A DNA stretch of 64,000 bases from Endozoicomonas gorgoniicola (lineage in GTDB: Bacteria; Pseudomonadota; Gammaproteobacteria; Pseudomonadales; Endozoicomonadaceae). Under the pieces are notes generated by a model that saw nothing but the letters and a program-made list of their open reading frames with translations, was not told the origin of the DNA and searched no databases. Position numbers and translations under genes: made by a program. The stretch covers positions 1,940,501 to 2,004,500 of the forward strand of contig NZ_JAPFCC010000001.1 in NCBI RefSeq assembly GCF_025562715.2. The letters are read 5' to 3'. Below, piece by piece: positions 27,148 to 36,616 of the stretch. Within the stretch, counting starts at the first letter, position 1; each line of letters opens with the position of its first letter.

Positions 27148-27543
27148 ATGGATATCACCGAAGAATACGAAGACGTGCTTCAGAACCTTGAGTTTCCCAT
27201 CATGAATTACTTCCGCCGTAACTCTGCCCTGCAGGATACGGAAGTAAAACGTTCACTCGAAGCCACCATCGAACACTATCGGGCAGAATATGCGAAGAGA
27301 GCCCCGAAAAACATGCACCTCTCAAACGTTGAGCAGAGAATAATGAGAAGGATTGATCTGGAAGCTGTTATAGCGATCACCGATCATTTTGCCTATCAGT
27401 TCAACCCGGAGAATTTTGTAAAAACCTCGGAAGAGCTGCAGAAGTGCCTGAAAAGGATTATCAAATCCGTTGACCGGTGGCACAGCCTTGGTGGCCAACA
27501 AGGCTATCTGAATTTCACATCGCAGTTTTTTCCACAGGTTTAG
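27148..27543 (+). CDS. Hypothetical helical protein
   Basis: 131 residues from the ATG at 27148 (MDITEEYEDVLQNLEFPIMN), chosen because GAGG sits 8 bases upstream and an earlier start would overlap the minus-strand gene. The protein is mostly helical (RSLEATIEHYRAEYAKRAP, SEELQKCLKRIIKSVDRWHS). No family is recognised. It ends next to the convergent remnant starting at 27540. Confidence 0.6.
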   Translation: MDITEEYEDVLQNLEFPIMNYFRRNSALQDTEVKRSLEATIEHYRAEYAKRAPKNMHLSNVEQRIMRRIDLEAVIAITDHFAYQFNPENFVKTSEELQKCLKRIIKSVDRWHSLGGQQGYLNFTSQFFPQV

Positions 27544-28714
27544 TAATGCTGTTCGAGTTCGATAATCTGAACCACTTTCCCTAACGAGTACTTGATACTG
27601 GTGGCCAGATGACGCTCATGCTGATAACCATGGCAGCGCAATGTTGCTGTCCATGGTGACACTGCCTTCCCTGTATGATGATCGAAGCTGCTACAGTGGC
27701 AATGTTCGCCACGACTTGCCTTGCGGCCTGGCTCTGTCTGTGGCAGATTCCTGACCAGCCAAACCAATTCCTGCTTTTTGTTGATTATCTCGTTTTTGCC
27801 AACGCCTAAAATGCCAATCACCAAACCTTTCTAAGGTGCGCCCCGCCGACTCCGTCTTTACTACTTTCCCCTTGACCCGTGACACCTGTTTCAAGCCATG
27901 TGCATTGGCTCTTTGTTCGAAGTAATGCTCCATTTTTTGCAGTGATTCGCTGCTTACGTGATACCTCCATTCCCGCCACTTTCCAAGTCGAACCTGATAG
28001 CTCTGGTGCTGAATTCCCAGCCGCTTTGATAACAGAAAATTGTTCACAAAATCGGTTGGGTTTTTAGGGCGAACAATTTTTTGGTTACAGCCTTGCCCGG
28101 AGATCATGGAGCCGGGAATCAGTTTTAATCGTTGCAACGCCCACTGATCCTGTTCGTTCATTTCCATGATCCGGTCAACCACTTCACTGCTTCTTTACGG
28201 CTCCAGGAATCCAGAAACACATAATCATCCTGACACAGAGGCTCCAGCAGGTAATGCAGGTACTTTTGCAGCATTGGCTGGAATTTCTGATCGCATAAGG
28301 GCGTCCCTGTTTCATCTTCAATGACGTCAAACCCTCTGGCTGCGGAATAGTTGCACAAGCTGTTTATCCCAACATCCAGCCAGAACTCACAATCCTGTTC
28401 CGTCAGTTCTGAAGGAACAATACCCAACCCTTCACAGATACGATATCGCTGACAAGAAAGCTGTTCGGTTTCAGACTTGAATGGCAGACATTTCAGATGT
28501 TTAAATTCGGTCTCAGAAAGCGACTTCGCCTGCACCAGTTTTTCCGGCAATGCCTCCCTGTTTTTCTGTTGTATAGCTTTTAACTCATCGGCTGTACCGC
28601 TATGGTCGTTGTTCAGGTTCAGGCTTTCAGACAACGGCGTTACAGTAATTTTACGCTGTTCAAGGTAGTCACACAGGGCATTGGCTCCCATCTTCAGTAT
28701 TCTTGCTTTACTGG
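27540..28714 (-). pseudogene. Possible replication helicase/primase-type protein, C-terminal remnant
   Basis: Minus-strand continuation of the gene at 32593-32891 after removal of the IS21 element: VERQRA-SKARILKMGANALC is continuous across the CTGG duplication. It then reads LTEQDCEFWLDVGINSLCNY and DETGTPLCDQKFQPMLQKYL to a stop at 28158. A second frame opens at a GTG at 28182 (VVDRIMEMNEQDQWALQRLK) and a third near 27824 (MVIGILGVGKNEIINKKQEL) to 27540, so at least two frameshifts are likely. Family assignment rests on the N-terminal piece and is tentative. Confidence 0.5.
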
Positions 28715-28823
28715 TGTTACCTCCGGCAATAAATGACCCCAAATCACCGGTTTGAAATGACCTCTCGATTAACCACTTTATGGCCGATTTCCTTAGTGTT
28801 ACCAGCACTCAGGGAAAAGAGCC

Positions 28824-28992
28824 ATGATCAACCGAGAGGATTACCTTATGATAAAGCAAGCCAGAGAAAAAGGCTGCTATCTTGAGGACATCGCCTGTCA
28901 GAGAGGTTGCTCTGTCAGTACAGTCAAGCGCGCCCTGAAACGACAAGGGCCTCCGCCCAAGCGCAGGCCGGGTATACGCCCCAGTAAACTGG
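28824..28992 (+). pseudogene. istA: IstA transposase, first 56 codons
   Basis: ATG at 28824 (MINREDYLMIKQAREKGCYL) with the N-terminal helix-turn-helix of IstA (DIACQRGCSVSTVKRALKRQ). Cut after RPSKL by the IS1380 element; the frame resumes at 30715 as DDFKPVIEALLAENVW. The residues after 28992 in this frame come from the IS. Confidence 0.9.
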
Positions 28993-30710
28993 CCCGGATT
29001 TTTCATGAAAAGAGGCAAGTTCCGCCCAATCACTTGATATAATTGGGTCGACCAAAAATAAGCTTCGGAAGAAGCAAACCGGAACTTGCCATGCCCAAAT
29101 GTACACAAGAACAGCTTCGCTTTCACCCCTCCAACGGAAAAACCATTCGAGCAGACTTCAATGGCGGAGAACTATCCTCTGATTTTGGTGCCTTGCTGAT
29201 ACGTGAAGCAATGCTTCACAGCGGTCTCATTTCCAGATTAACTAATGCCATTGACGATAAACGTCACCAATCCTACATCGACCACACTTTGCAAGAACTC
29301 ATTGCTCAAAGAGTTCTGCAAATGGCCTGTGGTTATGAAGACGCAAATGACAGCAATCGTCTGCGCAAAGACCCAATTTTTAAACTCGCCAATGGTAAGA
29401 ACCCACTGGACAATGACAACCACCTGGCTTCCGCTCCAACATATACGAGGCTTGGCCAATCCATGACCAGACGGGATATTTATAATATGGCCAAAGCACT
29501 GGCTGATCACTTCATCAGCAGTTACAAATACCCGCCGTTAGCCATCATTATCGATTTGGATCATACGCCCGCCATCACCCATGGTGGTCAGCAGATGAAC
29601 TTGTTCAACGCCAAATATCAAGACTACTGCTACTTGCCCTTAATGATATTTGAAGGTCTCAGTGGCAAGTTGATCACTTCTATCCTGCGCCCTGGAAAAA
29701 CACCCACAGGTAGAGAGAATGCAGCCATTCTCAAGCGTCTCATTAAGCTGATCCGTGCAAGATGGCCGAAAACCCATTTACTGGTTCGGGGGGATAGCCA
29801 TTTTGCTCAACCAGAATTGATGCAGGTGGTGCAGGACGATCCGCATTCTGATTACGTTCTGGGTAAAGGCGCGGGACACAAAACAGCCTTACGGCCTAAA
29901 GCCAAAGAGTTGCTGGACGAAGCTCGGCAAGCTCTTGAGGTGAAAACCAAACTGGCAAAATTGAACAATATGCCGGAGCCTGATCGGCTCAGGCTTTACG
30001 GGGAAACAGATTATCAGGCCAAAAGCTGGAAAGGGCTGGACACCCGGATAATCTACAAGGCAGAGGTCAATCAGAAAGGCGACAATCCCCGCTTTATTGT
30101 GACTTCGATGATGGAGGCTTCCCCCGAAGAGATATATGAAGACCTTTATTGTCCCAGAGGGCAGGATGAGAACTTCATTAAGCATCTGAAAAGTGATTTG
30201 TCCGGTGATCGCCTGTCAGATCAGGGGTTTTTGGCGAACCATCTGAGAATGTTTTACGCCTGCGCTGCTTACGTTCTTCATCATGAGCTGAGAACCAAAG
30301 CCCTGAAAGGTACGGAGCTGGAAAAAGCCCAGCCCTCAACGGTGATCACGAAGCTTTGTAAGGTTGCGGTTAAAGTGGTTGAGTATAAAGACCGAATCAA
30401 GCTGCACTTACCTCGCAGCTATCCACTCAAAGGGCTTTTACGGCATATAACAGAAGTCTTTTACTCAATACCGCTACCTCGACCCGGGTAGCCAGCTCGA
30501 CAAACTCAGACAGACCAAATAGCAACCGACTGAAAGGGGATTGGGGTATTCTGTTGCTCTGGAGAAGCCGATATTGATCAAAAAACGTTAGATTTCTATG
30601 TGAATAGGGTTGCCATAGCTTTTTCATGGACAATGAGGCAACAAAACTCCGGAAAAGTCAGAATGAAACGACCTGACCAGAGCATATTGCCTGTTTATGA
30701 AACATTCGGG
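28993..30710 (+). mobile_element. IS1380-type element (1718 bp) nested in IS21
   Basis: Inverted repeats CCCGGATTTTTCATGAAA (28993) and, from 30710 on the other strand, CCCGAATGTTTCATAAA. A 4-bp duplication CTGG lies at 28989-28992 and 30711-30714. A short relic of the same left end is at 36234-36372. Confidence 0.92.
29091..30491 (+). CDS. IS1380-family transposase
   Basis: I chose the ATG at 29091 (MPKCTQEQLRFHPSNGKTIR); an upstream in-frame start at 29043 lacks family similarity. 466 residues. Blocks: DFNGGELSSDFGALLIREA, QMACGYEDANDSNRLRKDP, IIDLDHTPAITHGGQQMNLF (first Asp), HLLVRGDSHFAQPELMQVV (second Asp), and YCPRGQDENFIKHLKSDLSG (Glu) followed by NHLRMFYACAAYVLHHEL. This order is diagnostic of IS1380. 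No lesion. Confidence 0.94.
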   Translation: MPKCTQEQLRFHPSNGKTIRADFNGGELSSDFGALLIREAMLHSGLISRLTNAIDDKRHQSYIDHTLQELIAQRVLQMACGYEDANDSNRLRKDPIFKLANGKNPLDNDNHLASAPTYTRLGQSMTRRDIYNMAKALADHFISSYKYPPLAIIIDLDHTPAITHGGQQMNLFNAKYQDYCYLPLMIFEGLSGKLITSILRPGKTPTGRENAAILKRLIKLIRARWPKTHLLVRGDSHFAQPELMQVVQDDPHSDYVLGKGAGHKTALRPKAKELLDEARQALEVKTKLAKLNNMPEPDRLRLYGETDYQAKSWKGLDTRIIYKAEVNQKGDNPRFIVTSMMEASPEEIYEDLYCPRGQDENFIKHLKSDLSGDRLSDQGFLANHLRMFYACAAYVLHHELRTKALKGTELEKAQPSTVITKLCKVAVKVVEYKDRIKLHLPRSYPLKGLLRHITEVFYSIPLPRPG

Positions 30711-30714
30711 CTGG

Positions 30715-31724
30715 ATGATTTCAAGCCCGTCATTGAGGCCTTGTTGGCAGAAAATGTCTGGAATGCCGAGGTCATCTTTGCTGAAATCAAGGAGCAAGGC
30801 TATGTCGGTGGTATCACCATTTTGCGGGATTATATCCAGCCCAAACGCACCCTACGTGAAAGCAAAGCCACTACTCGTTATGAAACGACTCCCGGCCACC
30901 AGTTGCAACACGACTGGGGTGAGCTTTTTGTCGAGGTTGCGGGGGAGCTGCGCAAGGTCTATGTCTCCGTGAATGTCCTGGGCTACTCCCGTCGCTTCTA
31001 CGCATTCGCAGCCTTTAGCAATGATGCTGAACACACCTACGAAAGCCTGATCCGTGCGTTTGAATGGTTTGGTGGTGCCAGTGCCCAGGTGCTGGTTGAT
31101 AACCAGAAAGCTGCTGTCCTGGAACACCCCGGAAACGGGCAGGTCAAATTCAATGAGGGCTTCCTGCTCCTGGCTCAGCACTATGAGTTCCAGCCCAAAG
31201 TCTGTAAGCCCTATAGGGCAAGAACCAAGGGTAAAACTGAGCGAATGGTGCGCTACGTAAAGGAGAATTTCTTCCAGCGTTACCGCAGCTTTGAAAGCCT
31301 TGAGCACCTGAACCAGCAGCTCAGCGACTGGCTGACAAAGGTAGCGGACGAACGCCATCATGACACCCTGAAAGAAAAGGTTGCAGATCGTTTCCAGAAG
31401 GAGCATCCGCACCTCAACAAGCTACCCGATATCCGTTTCGACACCAGCTACCGGGAAACACGACGAGTGCCCGTTGATGCTTACATTAATGTTCGAACCA
31501 ATCGCTACAGTGTTCCTGCTGCGCTGGTTGGGCAACAGGTCAGCATCCGCATTGGTCTTGATCGACAGCTCCTGATTTATGGGCCTGACGATACCTTGGT
31601 AGCCAGACATTTACAGGTGGAAGGCCAGAACAAGTGGCAACTTGATCCTACCCACCACCGGGCACTCTACGATGAGGTTAAAGTGGAAACCCGCGACCTC
31701 AGCCAGTATGAGGAGGTGGTGTAA
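30715..31724 (+). pseudogene. istA: IstA transposase, main part
   Basis: Resumes the istA frame at 30715. The DDE core is visible: TTRYETTPGHQLQHDWGELF (first Asp), WFGGASAQVLVDNQKAAVLE (second Asp), and YRARTKGKTERMVRYVKENF (Glu). The C-terminal beta domain follows (VNVRTNRYSVPAALVGQQVS). The stop TAA overlaps the istB ATG as TAATG, the usual istAB coupling. Inactivated only by the IS1380 insertion. Confidence 0.92.
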
Positions 31725-32485
31725 TGGAACAACTAACGACACTGGTCGACCGACTTAAATTAGATCACGTGGCTGACAACCTTGATGCCCTGTGTGAGCA
31801 AGCCAGCAAGAAAGACCTGAATTACCGGGAATTCCTCGCAGAAGTGCTCTCAACCGAATGGGCAGGTCGGCACCAAAAAGGGCTGGAAAGCCGCCTGAAG
31901 CAAGCCCGGTTGCCCTGGCTTAAAACGCTCGAACAGTTTGACTACAGCTTCCAGCCAAGCATTGATCGAAAAGTGGTTCGTGAACTGTCTGGACTGGGCT
32001 TTGTAGATCGTGCTGAAAATGTCGCCTTACTGGGGCCTCCGGGCGTTGGTAAAACGCACCTGGCAATAGCCCTGGCGATCAAAGCAGCTGAGGCTGGTCA
32101 TCGGGTGATGTTCATGAGTCTCGACAAACTGATGACCACGCTGAAGAAAGCCCAGCAGGAAAATCGGCTTGAAAGGCAGATGCAACAATTGATGTACCCC
32201 AAACTGTTGGTTCTGGATGAGATTGGCTACCTTCCTATGGATCAGGACGAGGCTAGCCTGTTCTTCCGGCTCGTGACTCGCCGTTACGAAAAGGCCAGCA
32301 TCATCCTGACCTCGAATAAAAGCTTTGTGGACTGGGGCGAAATCTTTGGTGATCAGGCGATAGCCACAGCGATTCTGGATCGATTGCTGCATCACGCCAC
32401 GACCCTGAATATAAAGGGTGAAAGTTACCGTCTTAAAGAGAAGCGCAAAGCAGGAGTATTGAAAGGCACTTCCACCAAGAAATAA
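31724..32485 (+). CDS. istB: IstB ATPase of IS21
   Basis: 253-residue AAA+ ATPase that helps IstA select target DNA. Walker A is GPPGVGKTHLAIALAIKAAE (~104-123), Walker B LLVLDEIGYLPMDQDEAS, sensor region ASIILTSNKSFVDWGEIFGD, and C-terminal AILDRLLHHATTLNIKGESY. Intact, and coupled to the broken istA. Confidence 0.95.
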   Translation: MEQLTTLVDRLKLDHVADNLDALCEQASKKDLNYREFLAEVLSTEWAGRHQKGLESRLKQARLPWLKTLEQFDYSFQPSIDRKVVRELSGLGFVDRAENVALLGPPGVGKTHLAIALAIKAAEAGHRVMFMSLDKLMTTLKKAQQENRLERQMQQLMYPKLLVLDEIGYLPMDQDEASLFFRLVTRRYEKASIILTSNKSFVDWGEIFGDQAIATAILDRLLHHATTLNIKGESYRLKEKRKAGVLKGTSTKK

Positions 32486-32592
32486 ACCTGAAAAACACAG
32501 TGAACTTAACCGATGATTACGGGTCAAAAGTATTGCTGAAAACGGGTCATCTCAAACCGGTGGAAGAAGGTCATTTCAAAGCGGAGTTAACA

Positions 32593-32891
32593 CTGGCTCT
32601 CTGTCGTTCTACAAAACCCACATAATCACTGGCATAAGCAGGCTGTGAGGCACCAAATCCAGCCATTCGCTCCAGGCAGTGAATCCGTTTTAAAAAGTCC
32701 TCGCAGTCTTTGGATGGCGGCATTAAATCTGCTACCACGGTAAAACCCTTGGTTTTGCGATAACGGAACATCTGCTGCATGATGGCCGGGGCGTCCAGCT
32801 TGTTATAACTGAAAACAAAGCAGTGATCCGGTTTTATACTTGTGAAGGACATGCCTACGGTGTCAGTTGCCGGAGAATACTGAGTACCACG
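32593..32891 (-). pseudogene. Possible replication helicase-type protein, N-terminally truncated remnant
   Basis: Minus strand. In the frame upstream of the ATG at 32852, TQYSPATDTVGMSFTSI is readable back to a stop at 32892-32894, so the 5' part of the gene is missing. Then DHCFVFSYNKLDAPAIMQQM, FRYRKTKGFTVVADLM and IHCLERMAGFGASQ. The SPATDTVG...QQMFRYR spacing resembles the last helicase motifs of plasmid/phage primase-helicases of the CyRepA type; this is a resemblance, not a proof. The gene continues at 28714 beyond the IS21 element. Confidence 0.45.
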
Positions 32892-32976
32892 TTAACAATT
32901 CTCTTGTCGTGGCTCTAGCACTGTCAGATGCATTGCGCCTGTTGATAGAGGGGACAATATGAAAGTTCGGTTTTTT

Positions 32977-32996
32977 ATGTTCGTAAAATCGAACAT
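32977..32996. promoter_or_regulatory. Perfect inverted repeat in AT-rich intergenic DNA
   Basis: ATGTTCG and CGAACAT separated by six A/T-rich bases, lying about 150 bases upstream of the gene at 33144. It could be a repressor operator or a weak terminator. The rest of 32892-33143 is AT-rich with no gene. Confidence 0.4.
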
Positions 32997-33143
32997 TTAA
33001 TTACAAAGACAATTTTTCTAATAGCATAAATATCTAGCAACTCACCACTAATGTAATAAATTAATGTTTGGCTCAAAAGTCAAAAACAAACCTTGCCCAA
33101 AAGATGGCAAAGTTATTTAATTATTGTTTAGTGAGAAATCGAA

Positions 33144-33633
33144 ATGTCTAAAAAAACTACCAAGAAAGGATGTCCTTCTTGGGTCGTTCCATCAAAAAAC
33201 AAAGAACTCAATTTAAATAAATCCAGAAAACCAAACACAGAATATAATCAAATCAATCTTCCATCTTCTTCAAAAGAACAAAAGCCTTCAAGTTACAAGG
33301 CTGAATCCGAAGCTTTAATTGATACTGATAGCTGTCACCTCGCTTCTACCAAAGCCCCAAGTTACAAGGATTCAAACAATATTAACGATATAATAAGCTG
33401 TCCACCACTGAAAAAGAGATCATCCGACGATGGTTTTTTCGCCTGCTGTGTTGACAAAGAAAGGTGGGGCAAATTGATAAAAAATGAATTCAATTTCCCG
33501 AAAAAAAAGGAATTGAATAAGGCGCTATCTGAGCCTACTTCAACTGAACAGAAATATTACCTCACTTTATTTAAATTGCTGCCCAAGGTGTTAAGAGACA
33601 GCATAGATCTGATTACTTACATATTCGATACAG
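33144..33633 (+). pseudogene. Unknown protein, 5' part, split by IS1634
   Basis: ATG at 33144 (MSKKTTKKGCPSWVVPSKNK). The first ~110 residues are Ser/Lys-rich and probably disordered, with KPSSYKAESEALIDTDSCHL. After that comes a helical part DLITYIFDT. The IS1634 element cuts it after the duplicated ATACAG, and the frame continues at 35373 to give 246 residues in all. No family is recognised. The disordered basic start and AT-rich sequence recall secreted effectors, without proof. Confidence 0.65.
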
Positions 33634-35366
33634 CCGTCATTCAGCACTTAATCTGAGAATTTCCTAAAACCATCTAAAATGTAAAAAATTTTCAGACTGA
33701 GCATATGCCATGCAACCTCATCAATTTCACATTCAACGCATCGACCATACGGGGTTGGTGGCCGGTATGTGCAAAGAGCTCGGGATCGCTAACCTCTTGG
33801 ATTCTCTGGTTCCCAACCAATCTGAAACCAGAAAGATTTCCTTCGGAGAAACCGTTGTCTCAATGCTGCTTAACGGACTGGGCTTCACTGCTCGCACACT
33901 CCACATGTTCCCTGAGTTTCACGCCGACAAACCACTGGATAAACTTATTCGGCCGGGTATAGAGCCGGAACATATCAACGAAAGTGTACTCGGCAGAGCC
34001 TTGGATCAAATTTTTGAACTGGGTGTAAGTGAGGTCTATTTATCACTGGCTGTCAAGGCCGTTAATGTCTTGAAACTGCCGTGTAATGCTCTGAATCTTG
34101 ATTCAACCAGCTTTCATGTGGACGGTCGTTATAACAGTGAGTCTGAAGTCGATGAAGAAGATCTGAACTGCATTAAAATCTGTCGTGGATACAGCAGAGA
34201 TCACCGACCTGAATTAAATCAGGCGATACTGCTCCTAATGACTGAAAATCAGGCGGGTATTCCCGTATTCATGGCCGCATCCAGTGGCAATATAAACGAC
34301 AACACTAATTTTAAAAAAGTCATCAGCAAGCATTTGAAATGCTACAAAGAGGCGCTGAATAATCGTTACCTGATCGGCGATGCTGCACTTTATACAACAG
34401 ACAATGTACAGATATTGCATCAGCAAAAGCAACAGTTCATCACCCGGGTTCCGGCTAAAATAAAATCCGCAAGAGAGCTTGTGGACAGTGTCGCTTCTTG
34501 TGCGATGACACCGGTTGAAGATGCCGAAGGTTATGAGAGCTGCGAAGTACTGTCCGACTATGCGGATGTATCTCAACGGTGGGTTCTGATTCGCAGTGAA
34601 CAGGCTCGGAAAAGCGAACAGAAAACACTGCTCAAAAAACTGTTGAAAAAGTCAGAAAAAGAAGCGGAAGCACTGACCAGCAAGCTGGCGAAGAAACCGT
34701 TCAAGTGTGAAACGGACGCATTGCGTGCGTTCAATGAGTGGCAATCAAAAAGCAATTATTGTCAGGCAGAACCTGTAATTACGACAAAACCATGCTATAC
34801 CAAAGTGGGACGTCCGGAGAAAGACAGCAAACCAGATAGCGTGGAGTATTATGTCAGCGGTCATCCTTGGGTATCCGTTGACTGTCGTAAAGTAGCAGAG
34901 GCTTCCCTGGGGTGCTTTGTGTTGGCAACAAATGATCTGGACAGGAGCCGGCTAAGTTCAGCAGAAGTGTTGAGCACTTATAAATCACAGCAGTCGGTGG
35001 AGCGTGGATTTCGGTTTCTTAAAAGCCCTGAATTTCTGGTCTCCTCGCTGTTTTTAAAGAAGCCGGAACGTATAGAAGCGTTGCTTATGGTGATGACGCT
35101 TTGCCTGTTAGTCTACGCAGCGATACAGCATCGAATCAGGCATGAATTAAAGCGTCAGAGTAGGTTCTTTCCGGATATGAAGCGAAAGCCCTATCAGAAT
35201 CCGACTGCACGCTGGGTATTTTTTTGCTTTCAGGGAATTAATGTTTTATTGGTCGATGGTCATGAAAAACATGTCGTTGGCTTGCAGGAGAGGCAATTAA
35301 CCATCATTTCAATTCTTGGTCGACCGTACCAAGAGATTTATTCCTGATATAGGTGCTGAATGACGG
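33634..35366 (+). mobile_element. IS1634-family element, copy 1 (1733 bp)
   Basis: Ends CCGTCATTCAGCAC (33634) and GTGCTGAATGACGG (to 35366). The 6-bp duplication ATACAG lies at 33628-33633 and 35367-35372. Same length as copy 2 at 60587-62319, in the same orientation. Confidence 0.94.
33710..35347 (+). CDS. IS1634-family transposase, copy 1
   Basis: 545 residues, starting at the ATG at 33710. The N-terminal DUF4277-like region (DHTGLVAGMCKELGIANLLD) is followed by ALNLDSTSFHVDGRYNSESE (first Asp), NRYLIGDAALYTTDNVQILH (second Asp) and the glutamate block STYKSQQSVERGFRFLKSPE. A C-terminal PYQNPTARWVFFCFQGINVL follows. Identical in protein sequence to copy 2. No lesion; probably active. Confidence 0.94.
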   Translation: MQPHQFHIQRIDHTGLVAGMCKELGIANLLDSLVPNQSETRKISFGETVVSMLLNGLGFTARTLHMFPEFHADKPLDKLIRPGIEPEHINESVLGRALDQIFELGVSEVYLSLAVKAVNVLKLPCNALNLDSTSFHVDGRYNSESEVDEEDLNCIKICRGYSRDHRPELNQAILLLMTENQAGIPVFMAASSGNINDNTNFKKVISKHLKCYKEALNNRYLIGDAALYTTDNVQILHQQKQQFITRVPAKIKSARELVDSVASCAMTPVEDAEGYESCEVLSDYADVSQRWVLIRSEQARKSEQKTLLKKLLKKSEKEAEALTSKLAKKPFKCETDALRAFNEWQSKSNYCQAEPVITTKPCYTKVGRPEKDSKPDSVEYYVSGHPWVSVDCRKVAEASLGCFVLATNDLDRSRLSSAEVLSTYKSQQSVERGFRFLKSPEFLVSSLFLKKPERIEALLMVMTLCLLVYAAIQHRIRHELKRQSRFFPDMKRKPYQNPTARWVFFCFQGINVLLVDGHEKHVVGLQERQLTIISILGRPYQEIYS

Positions 35367-35372
35367 ATACAG

Positions 35373-35623
35373 AAACGTACTATGGATATTTCGGATGGTA
35401 CGATATTGAGGAAGGCCAAATGCACAGAGGGGATGTTCGCCTTTGGACTCTGGACATGTGGCTTCTGGATAGCTTGATTGGTCCTTTTGTTCAAGATATG
35501 CTTTTTGCGATGGGTATCAAAGGCACTGCCCAGAATAGAGCGTATGTGAATATCCTGAAAGCTATGAACATAAAGTGCGGACTTGGAACAGATTGTTATT
35601 TCAATACCGTTAACGGGGGCTGA
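35373..35623 (+). pseudogene. Unknown protein, 3' part
   Basis: Continues the gene begun at 33144 (FDT-ETYYGYFGWYDIEEG) through LWTLDMWLLDSLIGPFVQDM to the TGA at 35621-35623, with no lesion. The in-frame ATG at 35360 lies inside the IS end and is not its true start. Confidence 0.65.
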
Positions 35624-35816
35624 AGCCTCAAACCCCTTTGAAAATTATTAAAGCTAATGACAATTATTTGAAGGATTCATATAACGTTTTCTATTCTGAA
35701 CGTACTTTGTGTCATTTTACTAGCGGTATTTTGGATGAGTTTTTCTATAACTATTAAAAGAAAAGGTTGCAGTTCTGGGTATCAGACTAGACTCTTAATA
35801 AGTCTGGAGAATAATA

Positions 35817-36233
35817 ATGTATCACCTTAAAGACAACCGCCTCGAAAGACAGAGCTACTGGCAAACACTGGAATTTAATAATATTTCAGCTTATGGAAGT
35901 GCATCTTCAGTAAGGAATACTCCAAATGTGCTTATCGTTTCATTTGTTCCAGCTTCACTCCAAAGAGTTATTGATGCTTGGCATGCTATTCAGGGTAAAA
36001 TTTCTATTTCAGGGGTTGAAATCAGAGGTTATGACGTCAAATCATCAATATCTTCTCAGGAAATAAAAGAGGCTCGCTTACTTTTAAAAAATTCAAAGCC
36101 TTACTACATCTTGATAGAGTTGCAATGCCTTTGTTATGAAAGCGGGAGATCATTTAGTAGTTTTTCTGAATTACCCAATACATGGTTCTTAAAAGCAGAA
36201 AGTGATTTGCCAAACTTATTGAAATATAGCTAA
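35817..36233 (+). CDS. Hypothetical protein
   Basis: 138 residues; GGAG lies 8 bases before the ATG. Mixed alpha/beta with NTPNVLIVSFVPASLQRVID and a C-terminal TWFLKAESDLPNLLKYS. No family is recognised. The TAA stop directly abuts the left end of an IS1380 relic (CCCGG at 36234), so the natural C-terminus may have been altered by that insertion. Confidence 0.6.
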   Translation: MYHLKDNRLERQSYWQTLEFNNISAYGSASSVRNTPNVLIVSFVPASLQRVIDAWHAIQGKISISGVEIRGYDVKSSISSQEIKEARLLLKNSKPYYILIELQCLCYESGRSFSSFSELPNTWFLKAESDLPNLLKYS

Positions 36234-36372
36234 CCCGGATTTTTCATGAAAGGAGGCAAGTTCCGCCCAATCGCTTGATATAATTGGGTCGACCAAAAAA
36301 ATGCTTCGGAAGAAGCAAACCGGAACTTGCCATACCCAAATGTACACAAGAACAGCTTCGCTTTCACCCCTC
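36234..36372 (+). mobile_element. Relic of the left end of the IS1380-type element
   Basis: 139 bases matching 28993-29131 with a few substitutions: the left inverted repeat, the leader and the first codons of the transposase. The match stops abruptly after TTTCACCCCTC. The substitutions suggest an older insertion than the copy at 28993. Confidence 0.87.
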
Positions 36373-36616
36373 AGTCTCTTCCAATATGAAATAATGGAAT
36401 AGTCCGCCCCGCTCCAAAAGCGGCTTCAAATGAGCCAAGATAGAATGAGTTGTTCGGACATCATTCAGAATAAGAAACGAAGCGAACCATGGGTAAGAGC
36501 TGAATTCGTATCATAAGTGCATAACCTCTGTAATCATCTGTCGCTATACACCTTTGAACTAAATCAAGACTCAGGGGTATTCTGTAAAGCGACGAAACCG
36601 TACAGAGGAGCCAAGG

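Larger units (their letters stand above)
28715..32592 (+). mobile_element. IS21-family element carrying an IS1380 element
   Basis: Ends TGTTACCTCCG (28715) and, on the other strand from 32592, TGTTAACTCCG. Internal repeats (CACCGGTTTGAAATGACC near the left end, CACCGGTTTGAGATGACC near the right) are the multiple terminal repeats of IS21. Target duplication CTGG at 28711-28714 and 32593-32596. The istA gene is split by an IS1380 element; istB is intact. Confidence 0.9.

Noticed and set aside
35360..35623. Separate 87-residue gene after IS1634
   Set aside because: Its first residues come from the IS end; it is the 3' part of the gene begun at 33144.
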